Positions 17,132-25,000 of a stretch of 64,000 bases of DNA are shown here, in pieces; position 1 is the stretch's first letter, and every line of letters begins with the position of its first letter. The notes below the pieces were generated by a model that saw only the letters and a program-made list of their open reading frames with translations, ran no database searches and had not been told where the DNA came from. A program made the position numbers and the translations under genes. Source of the DNA: Pseudomonas putida (lineage in GTDB: Bacteria > Pseudomonadota > Gammaproteobacteria > Pseudomonadales > Pseudomonadaceae); the NCBI RefSeq assembly GCF_016406145.1, contig NZ_CP066306.1:1612001-1676000 (forward strand). Reading direction: 5' to 3'.

Positions 17132-19321
17132 TCACCAGTTGTAACGGAGGCCCACGCTCACCCCCCAGGGTTGTTCGAGGCGTTCGCCGTTGGCGTAGTC
17201 GAATTCGGCATGTGCCTGCCATTGCTGCGACCAGGCTGCGACGACGCCAGCGCCCAGCTCGGCGCGGGTACCGGCCAGGTCGTTGTGGAAGCTGTTGCCA
17301 TTGACCCGCACCTGGTTGCCGTTGACGAACTCGTGGGCGACGGCAGCTCGCAGGTAGGGCTGAACCATGCGCCCTTCGCCGTAATCGAACGTGCGGCCGG
17401 CGGTTGTGCCCAGCTTGCCCTGCAGCGAGTGGGTGTCGTCGCCGCTGGCGCGCAGCCCGTTGTCCAGGTGGTAGGACTGGCCTTTGATGGTCATGGCTGC
17501 CAGCTGTGCATAAGGCTCGACAAAGTAGCCATCGCCCAGCTTTAGGTGCCGGCCCGCTTCAAGCGACAGGCCAACCCCGTGGTTGCTGTAGTCGCCCTTG
17601 GTCTTGGTGCCGTCGCTCAGTTGCACTTCGGCGCGGTTCTGGTAGCGGTTGAGCTTGGCAACGCCGTCGAAGTAGTAGCCGCTCTGCGGGTCGAGCCAGG
17701 TGGCATAGGCACCCAGGTGGAAGCTGTCGACCTTGCCGGTGCTGCCGCCTTGCAGGTTGAGGTCGGAGTTGCTGTAGCCTGCAGTCACGCCGGCCAGCCA
17801 GTTGCCGTCGCCGACCGGCAGGCGGCCATCGGCACCGAACGACATGCCCTGTTGCCGCTGTTTGTAGCCAAAGCCCGAAGCAGAGGCGTTGTACTGGTTG
17901 CCGTAGCTGCGAACCCAACCGCCGGCGGCGCCATCGTTACGGCGTACTTCACCCATGCGGCTGCGCAGGGTGGTGAGCTCGCCATACCAGACAGTAGGGG
18001 CGGTGTTGGCCAGGGCCAGGATGGTTTTGGTGCCGTTGCTGAGCGAGCGGGTCGAGGCATCCAGATACCAGTCGTTGCCGCGTTGCACCAGGCCATAGGC
18101 AAAGGTACCCAGGTCTACCGCCCCGCCCACCAGCGAGAAGTTCGCATCGCCGGCGTCGGTATGCACCATGTGCAGTTCGGTATCGGCCAGTGGGTCTTTG
18201 CCGGTGCTGCTCACCAGGATCTGATGATCACCGGTGGCGTTACCGGTCACTTCGAGCAGGTCGCTTTTACCGTCGGCAAAGTCGACGTTCATGATGAACG
18301 TGCCGTTGCCTTCCAGGTTGGCCACCTGCAAGGTGTAGAACTCGCCATTGTCGCCAAACTGTACCGAGCCGCCGTCCATCGACAGGTCGTTGAGCTGGGC
18401 GTCGCCGGTCATGGTCCACTGCCCTTCGCTGTTCAGGGCCAGGCGGTCGAGGTTTTCCAGGCGGCCTTTGAGGGTGGCCTGGTTGGCCAGGGTAAGGTTG
18501 GCCGAGCCGCCATCGGCGACGATGATGTCACCTTCCAGGTGGCTGTCAGAAACCGTGATATCGGCGATGCCAAGGCTACCGACTTCCACCAATGTACCGT
18601 TGCCGCCCTTCAGGGTTGAACCATTGAGTACCTGGATCGTTGCAGTGGCTGGTGTGCCACCGACGGTGCCGACGGCGATGGCGGAGCCGTTGATGCCTTC
18701 GACATGGCTGGCATCGAGCACCAGTGTATTGCCCTTGGCTGGCTGGCCACTGTCGCCGCGAAGGCTTACACCATTCTGCCCGCCGACAACTCGGCTGCCG
18801 GCACTGGCGTGCAAGTTACCGTCGAAAAGTTGCGCGCCGATGGCGTCGGCATTGGCGCCCACCAGCGTGCTGTTCACCAGGGTGACTGTGCTGCTGTTGA
18901 TCTGCGCGCCGAATGTGCCGCCAGTGATTGTGCTGTTGGTCACATCGGCCTGTGAAGGCCTGAGGTCGGTCAGGTCAATGGCAGCGTTCAAGCCAGTCGA
19001 TTCGGCGGTGATCTGGCTGTTGCTGATGCTGGCTGTGCCGCTGGTGACGCGTACCCCGGGCGTTCTGCCGGTTGCAGTTACCTGGGTGGCATTGAGCACT
19101 ACGCTGGCACCTGCGTTTACCAGGATGTCGCGGGTGACGGCACCATTGGCCGTGAGGGTGGCAGCGTTGGTTACAGTGTAATTGTCGAGCGCCGTACTGC
19201 CGTCGATGAGGGTGTCATCGCGAATGGTCTGTGCCATGGCTTGCGGGGTGAGCAACAACAGTGGCGCCAACGAAGCGACGTGCAATACATGCCGTAATGT
19301 AACGGGGCTGAAGCTTGGCAT
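17132..19321 (-). CDS. classical (type Va) autotransporter, pertactin-like
   Basis: A 729-residue secreted surface protein. A signal peptide ends near ALLLLTPQAMAQ (cut around 30). A right-handed beta-helix passenger follows to about residue 430 (repeats such as VLNATQVTATG, VTNSTITGGTF, VTLVNSTLVGANAD, DITVSDSHLEGDIIV). A C-terminal autotransporter barrel runs from about 440 to 729 (WVRSYGNQYNASASGFGYKQ onward), ending with an aromatic residue in VSVGLRYNW as BAM substrates do. The passenger is short, near pertactin size, and no protease triad is obvious. It sits between two Ig-like genes on the same strand. Adhesion or surface display is likely. Confidence 0.9.
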   Translation of the reverse strand: MPSFSPVTLRHVLHVASLAPLLLLTPQAMAQTIRDDTLIDGSTALDNYTVTNAATLTANGAVTRDILVNAGASVVLNATQVTATGRTPGVRVTSGTASISNSQITAESTGLNAAIDLTDLRPSQADVTNSTITGGTFGAQINSSTVTLVNSTLVGANADAIGAQLFDGNLHASAGSRVVGGQNGVSLRGDSGQPAKGNTLVLDASHVEGINGSAIAVGTVGGTPATATIQVLNGSTLKGGNGTLVEVGSLGIADITVSDSHLEGDIIVADGGSANLTLANQATLKGRLENLDRLALNSEGQWTMTGDAQLNDLSMDGGSVQFGDNGEFYTLQVANLEGNGTFIMNVDFADGKSDLLEVTGNATGDHQILVSSTGKDPLADTELHMVHTDAGDANFSLVGGAVDLGTFAYGLVQRGNDWYLDASTRSLSNGTKTILALANTAPTVWYGELTTLRSRMGEVRRNDGAAGGWVRSYGNQYNASASGFGYKQRQQGMSFGADGRLPVGDGNWLAGVTAGYSNSDLNLQGGSTGKVDSFHLGAYATWLDPQSGYYFDGVAKLNRYQNRAEVQLSDGTKTKGDYSNHGVGLSLEAGRHLKLGDGYFVEPYAQLAAMTIKGQSYHLDNGLRASGDDTHSLQGKLGTTAGRTFDYGEGRMVQPYLRAAVAHEFVNGNQVRVNGNSFHNDLAGTRAELGAGVVAAWSQQWQAHAEFDYANGERLEQPWGVSVGLRYNW

Positions 19322-19466
19322 TTGAATACCTGCTGGTTATCAGTATTGATAGCGGCTCGCCCGTCATTTATGGGGCTAAGCTTTGGCGCGGAAGTCTAGG
19401 TACCTTGCTCAACATTGTTTGTAGGAAAAGTCCTTTTTTGAATGGCGGATTGTCCTAGCGTGATGA

Positions 19467-19489
19467 GCTGCCGGTGGTCTTCCGACAGC
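19467..19489 (-). terminator. hairpin after the 664-aa Ig-like gene
   Basis: GCTGCCGG (19467-19474) pairs with CCGACAGC (19482-19489) with one G-U pair. It lies 17 bases beyond the stop. The following CACGCTAG on the minus strand recurs after the two hairpins at 21571-22069, which ties the three gene ends together. Confidence 0.45.
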
Positions 19490-19506
19490 CCATGCACGGG
19501 GGGGAT

Positions 19507-21501
19507 TCAAGGTGCAGGGATGGGGCAGGTACCGGAGCCAGTACCCAGGCCAACTTTGTTTTCCACGGGCTCCGAGGTGACCGTCTCCGAGCCAAATGTG
19601 AAGGAGTAGGTTACCCGGCCGCGGCCGTCCGGCCCGTGGCCAGCAGGGTCGTAGATGGGACGGATGTAAGTGACGTAGGGCTCGATGTCCCAGTAGAAGC
19701 CGTCTTCGGCCTGTTGTTTGTTGATGGTGACAGGCACGGTTTTCTCCGCGCCGCTAATGGGGTTTTCGCCTGTCAGTCCACCCAGTGCGGTCCAGTTCAT
19801 CGTCACTTCTCCACCGTTAGGCAGGTACTGTGCCAGCGGTTTGACAAAAACCCGGAACGCGGGCTCGCCCGTTGGATTCAGAGGGTCCTCCCACAACGAG
19901 TTGCAGTTGAGCCAGCCTCTTGTCGTGCGTTGGAACTCTGCGGCTTCGGGCACGATGGTGACGGCATCGACATTGACCGATGCGCTGACCGAACGCTGTT
20001 CGTTGCCCGGTGCCCTTGACTTGCGAATTGTGTAAAACACTGGCAGTGCGGGGTTATTGCCGGCGGTCACAATGTATGACCAGGGGATATCTACTGTGAT
20101 GGTCGGGCCGTCAGCGTTTTTGACGTCGTAGGTGGCCTCTGATACCAGTGTGCCGTCCCAGTAGAAGTCCACCACCTCATCATCGAGGGCAGGGGTGTAG
20201 AGGGGGAAGCTCAATTTGGCGGGTTGGTTGGCGTCGCTGCGATGCAGTTCGTTCGGTTTGTCGGATATTACGCCTTTGACGGTTGGAGCAAGCAGTTGCG
20301 AGTTGATCGGGTCGGGCCACTCCGGGTCCGGTTCCGGGCGCACCGGGCCAATGATCGAGAAGTCGACGTCTACCGTTATGCTCTCAGGCCCGTAAGGCAC
20401 CCCGTGGCGCAGCACGCGGTAGCTGACAGCGGTATTCACGACCGTGTCGGCTTTGCCATAGGCCTTTTGCAGGACCTCATTGGGTACACGGATAAATAGT
20501 GGAAAGCCCCCGGAGCCAATCTCTTCCGAGAAGGGGTCCGTATCGGTGCCCCAGGTTACTTCTATCCTGTCACTGGGGCGGGAGTTGGCGAATTCATCGA
20601 TCTGGACAGTTACCCCCTCTGGCGCTCGTGCATCTTCCAGGTTGACCAAGCCATCGATCTCGGCGGCCGGCACTGTGGGTGGCAGCAGGTCTTCCGGTAG
20701 CGTGCCCAGATTGACAAAAACCTCGGAAATGAAGGAAACCCGGCTGAGGTTGGTGGCGTTGTCTGCAAGCACATAACCCACGTAGTAATGCCCGTCGCTG
20801 AGCGTTTCAATATCGGCTTTTTTTATCAGCAGTTCACGGTTTGCAGGCAATAGGCCGCTAGCCACTGGAGGGGGAAGGTCTGGGTATACAGGGACGCTTT
20901 TCGAGTAGAACAGTGCGTAGGTATCTTTTGCCTGCTGGTTCTCGTAGCGAGCCAGGGTCAGCCCGATCCCGGTGGGGTTGTCACTGAGCCAGGCATCGGT
21001 AATCGGTTCAGCCGGGAGGGTAACAGCAGCGGGGACATCATTACCCCAGGGCGGTATGCTGTCGCAGATAAAGGGTATGGGATTGGACCAATTAACGTTG
21101 GTGTTGTACTTCTCGATGGAATACTTCAGCCGGCGCTCACCATCCGGGGCAAGGTCTGCTTTGGGGATAAGCACGACGTTGGGCAAGGTATCAATGTTTT
21201 CAGTGTTGAACTCAAGTTCCGGTCCAACCTTTTCGAAATCACCGACGACGCCTTGGTGGTCCACCAGAGCAATATGAAGTTGCAGATAGTCGTTGCCGAC
21301 GGAAGGGTCGGGTACGTCCTCCCATTTTTTTATTGTTACCGGTAGATCAGCGTTCAGGACGTCCTTGTCCAAGGTGCCATCCGTCGAGTCGATGATGCCG
21401 GGTATCTCCGGGTCGGCTGGGGTTGCCTTGCGCCGGATCAATTTGGATAGATAGTTGTAGCGTGCCAGTTTGGCGCGATGAAGTGCCGAGGTAGTGCTCA
21501 T
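19507..21501 (-). CDS. Ig-like repeat protein of the accessory block (664 aa)
   Basis: A 664-residue protein related in layout to the 488-aa and 617-aa proteins. It starts MSTTSALHRAKLARYNYLSK; CAGGAG is eight bases before this ATG, which is why I prefer it to a GTG three codons upstream. There is no signal peptide. It is built of beta-rich segments with LPNVVLIPKADL, PFICDSIPPWGND, IEVTWGTDTDPF, VVDFYWDGTLV and VTMNWTALGG, each a hydrophobic strand plus Trp or Pro marker. It ends in a Gly/Pro tail with one Cys pair (the last Cys in GTCPIPAP). Function is unknown. Co-orientation with RHS1 suggests joint expression. Confidence 0.68.
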   Translation of the reverse strand: MSTTSALHRAKLARYNYLSKLIRRKATPADPEIPGIIDSTDGTLDKDVLNADLPVTIKKWEDVPDPSVGNDYLQLHIALVDHQGVVGDFEKVGPELEFNTENIDTLPNVVLIPKADLAPDGERRLKYSIEKYNTNVNWSNPIPFICDSIPPWGNDVPAAVTLPAEPITDAWLSDNPTGIGLTLARYENQQAKDTYALFYSKSVPVYPDLPPPVASGLLPANRELLIKKADIETLSDGHYYVGYVLADNATNLSRVSFISEVFVNLGTLPEDLLPPTVPAAEIDGLVNLEDARAPEGVTVQIDEFANSRPSDRIEVTWGTDTDPFSEEIGSGGFPLFIRVPNEVLQKAYGKADTVVNTAVSYRVLRHGVPYGPESITVDVDFSIIGPVRPEPDPEWPDPINSQLLAPTVKGVISDKPNELHRSDANQPAKLSFPLYTPALDDEVVDFYWDGTLVSEATYDVKNADGPTITVDIPWSYIVTAGNNPALPVFYTIRKSRAPGNEQRSVSASVNVDAVTIVPEAAEFQRTTRGWLNCNSLWEDPLNPTGEPAFRVFVKPLAQYLPNGGEVTMNWTALGGLTGENPISGAEKTVPVTINKQQAEDGFYWDIEPYVTYIRPIYDPAGHGPDGRGRVTYSFTFGSETVTSEPVENKVGLGTGSGTCPIPAP

Positions 21502-21570
21502 CTGAATCACTCCTGAGGGTTTTGCTGTACATGAAGACGTTGTAGGAAGATTTCTGTGCGCCGGCTGATG

Positions 21571-21705
21571 ACAGGCTAGCGTGGGGCTAGGTGGGGGGCT
21601 ACTGGCAAAAATGCTAGGTGAGCACGCTCTAACTTAAGATTAAATAAACAGAAAGCTCCGGCAGGTAGAGCTTTTAGTCCATGACTAAAATCACCCTGCC
21701 GGAGT
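21571..21705. repeat. 3'-flank repeat, copy A, with a two-stem hairpin
   Basis: This degenerate copy shares with 21933-22069 the start CAGGCTAGCGTGG, a CTACTGG-CAAAAA-GCTAGG block, and a hairpin of CTCCGGCAGG pairing CCTGCCGGAG. An inner hairpin TTTTAGT/ACTAAAA is enclosed. On the minus strand the hairpin is followed by a T-rich stretch, so it probably acts as a terminator for the orphan tip at 21721. Confidence 0.65.
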
Positions 21706-21720
21706 GTATCTCTTTTGTCG

Positions 21721-21930
21721 CTATTGGAAATTTAAGGGTAAATCATAACGTTGTGTGATTATCGGTTCATTAAGTTTGAGTCGGGTGGTAATAAGTTTCA
21801 ATATTCTCGAATTGAGTCGTGATCGCCAACTGGTAGGAGCTGGTGGATTACCAAAAGTCACTGCCTTTTGCATAGTGGCAGCGATGTTAGTGTCAAGCTT
21901 TGAAGCTGTGTCATAGGTCTTGGTTGGTGA
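21721..21930 (-). pseudogene. probable orphan RHS C-terminal tip
   Basis: An in-frame stretch of about 70 codons begins SPTKTYDTASKLDTN and ends with TQRYDLPLNFQ and a stop. It has no convincing start or ribosome-binding site of its own. Its base composition is visibly more AT-rich than its surroundings. It is followed 15 bases later by repeat copy A, exactly as the RHS1 stop is followed 18 bases later by copy B. The ends are faintly alike (P-L-N-F versus P-D-F). I read it as a displaced RHS toxin tip; spurious intergenic DNA is the alternative. Confidence 0.4.
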
Positions 21931-21932
21931 GA

Positions 21933-22069
21933 TCAGGCTAGCGTGGTGTGGAAGTTGCGGATACTGGTAAAAAGCTAGGCAAGTAAACTGTAAGTTCAGG
22001 TGCAATGAATGAAAATGCCCCGGCAGGTGGGTCATGTAATCCATGATTACTGATGCCCTGCCGGGGCGG
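21933..22069. repeat. 3'-flank repeat, copy B, with a two-stem hairpin
   Basis: Begins CAGGCTAGCGTGG and contains a TACTGG-AAAAAGCTAGG block. It ends in GCCCCGGCAGG pairing CCTGCCGGGGC around an inner GTAATC-CAT-GATTAC hairpin. It lies 18 bases downstream of the RHS1 stop and most likely terminates RHS1. The whole 586-base gap 21502-22087 consists of the two copies and the orphan tip. Confidence 0.65.
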
Positions 22070-22087
22070 ATCTATTGTTGAAGGGTG

Positions 22088-25000
22088 CTAAGCATGGCTG
22101 CTTGAAGCGAAATCTGGATAAATTACATCGACGGTTCGATTTACTTGTTTTTTAGTAAAGCGGCCGTCAGTAATGGTAACTTTCCTCCAAACACGTCCTG
22201 CCCGCAAGTGAAGAGGACGTTGCCCCCCTGACGAGGCACTGCTAGTCGTATTGTTCACGTTCGTAGCAAAGTCGTTACCCAGCGTCCCCCCCGCAATGCC
22301 TGCACTACGATTCCTGAAGGCCGCGTATGCCGCTTTACCTACCGACCGTATTCCATTCGCTACGCCCAGGCCAACAGTCGCCAGGCCCAGGTACATCGCC
22401 CATTGTTCCGCCTGCATATTGTCGCTGATTGCTGCGACCGTCTGCGCAGCCGTACCGGCAATGGCCAGTGCCGCTGTGGCCGTGCTCATGATCGCTCCTG
22501 CAATCGTGGTGCCGGCAGCTTTGGCCAGGAAGTACCCCGACACGCCGACGGATCCGCCCGCAGCAACGGTTGCCGCTGCCGATGACACTGCACCGGACGC
22601 CGCCGCACCTAACGCGCCCACTGCGGCCAGCGCTGCGCCTGCGGTGACCACGGCGGCAATGGTGGCCAATGCTGCAACGCCCACCCACATCCACGTCATC
22701 CAGCCGCCGCCCCCGCCCCCGCCCCCGCCCCCGCCCCCGCCCCCGCGTCCCAGCCAGTTTGGATCATCCTCGTCGGGGCGTCGTGGCCTGCCGCCGCCCC
22801 CTGAGGCTGTCATGCCGGTGGGGTCGCGCAGGGCAATCGGGTTGTTCAGGCAGTAGCTGTAGGGGTTCAACTCGCCGGTTTCGAACACGCTACGGGGGTC
22901 AGGGCTGTTGAAACGCCTGAGCCCAGGGTTGTAGGCGCGCACACCGCGCCCCAGCATGTACCAGTCACTGCCCTCATCCAGCGCTTCACCGTTGAAGCCC
23001 AGGTGGCTGTGCAGGGACGCGGTGGTGTGCCGCTGGCCGTAAGCGCTGTAGCGGATGTCGCGAACCTCGCCGGCTTCGCACTCGGCAATCACACTGTGGC
23101 TTGCATCGGTCTGTAGCAACAGCGTTCTGGCGGGTGATTCACTTTGCTGGGCCAGCGGGATATCGGCATGGAAGCTGAAACGCGTACATATGCCGTCCTG
23201 GATGGCCAGGCTAAGGCGGTTCTCATCGAACCAAAGCTGCCTCGGCGGGGCGCTGCCTGCCTGGCTGGTCAGTATTTGCCCTTCACCGTCGTATTGATAT
23301 CGGCTTTGGCCATCAATTTGCAGCAAGCGGCTTTCTTCGTCGTATTTCAATGACCGGCGGCGCTGGTCCACCGTCAGGTTACCGTTTTGGTCATGGCTGA
23401 ACGTCAATTCTTCCAGCGAGGTGTCGGTGCCGGTGGTGGTAAGTGTCAGTTTATCCAGCAGGAAACGGTCATCCTCTTTGTAGGTGTACCTCGCCATTTC
23501 GGTGGAACCGTCTTCGAAAGTGGTCTGGCAGATAAGGATGTTGTCGATGCTGTCGTAACGGAACACCTGCTTGCGGGTTTTGCGTTTGGCCTCGTCCTCG
23601 GGCAACTGACTGCCGCGGTATTCGACGATGCTCAGCCTGCCACGCCGGTCGTAGGTGAATGTCTCCGTGAGCACCGCGACACGCCCTTCGAACCACTGGC
23701 GTTTGTCGACCAAGCTGTCCTTGCCCCAACTCTGTAGCAATGTACGTACCGGCATCTCGTCGAGGCGCTGGTTACGGAGGTTTTCACGCCCGTGGTCGTC
23801 GTAGCCCAGGGATGTGGTCAGTGTGCTGCCGTTGCCTGTGTCGGTGCTGGTGATGGTCACTAGCCTGCCCAGGTCGTTGTACGCGAACGTTGCCTGCAGG
23901 TTGCCCTCGCGGGTGGACTGGAGGCGGCCCCGTTCATCGTACTCGTGCTCGGCGGTCATGCCCCCGGCATCCGTGCGCGACTTCAAGCGGTTGTAGAACG
24001 TGCTGACATAGCCTACCGTGCGCTGCGCCTCACCGGGTTTGTCCAGGGTTTCGCTGATCAACTGGTCATGCACGTTGTACTGGTAGACCCGCTTGCCATT
24101 GGCCCCCCGTGACTCTTTCATCAGGGCCGTAACCGGGTCATAGACGAACTCGGTCTCTGACTGGTTCACGCTCTGGTGGGTGGGGAAGGGCGACAAAGGC
24201 AGGTTGTACTGATAATTGATGGTATCGCCTGCGCCGGTGACCCTGGCCTTCGGCACCGATTGGCCAGGATCATATTCGAGGCCCTCGGTGCGTTTGCCGA
24301 TGGTAAGCGAAGTCACGTTGCCCACGCCGTTGTAGCACTGCTTGCCTACCTCGAAGGGCGGCTCGGACCCGGCGCTAGAGATGGCCGTGATCGAGGTTGC
24401 CCACTCACCGTCCGTATGGGGCGCATAGCGATGCTCGACGCGGGTATCGTCCGGCAGCACGCTGGCAATCATGCGCCCGAACGCGTCATATTCGAATGCG
24501 GTCTTGTAGTTACGTTCATCGACTTTGGCCACACATTGCCCTAGGCCGTCATAGCTCATGGACTGTTGCGTCTGGACGGTATCGTCCAGGCGCAGCCGCT
24601 CGATCCGTACGGGTTTCGCGAACGTATTGCTCCAAGTCCTGACCTTTTCGCTTTTCAACGTTTGTTGGGCTGCCTGCAACCATGTGGTCTTGCAGATGTT
24701 GTTGTCTGCATCTTTTTCGGTGGGGTCGAAAAGCACATGCTCCTGTACGTTATCGCTGCGGATCACCACATTGCGCGCTTCCCAACTATCGTACAGGTAT
24801 CTCTGTGACAGGAACTGCACATCGGCGGGGAAGGGTTGTGCATTCAGCCAGTCGTACTGACGTTCTTCCCGTTCCCGGCCCCAGGCGTCGTGCAGCAGCT
24901 CTTTGACCAGGAACAGGCGTTTTGGCGTTTCTGGATCTACATGGCTGGCCAACGCCTGGTGTTCGCGGCCCAATCCGTCGTACCGGGTTTCGGTAACCAC

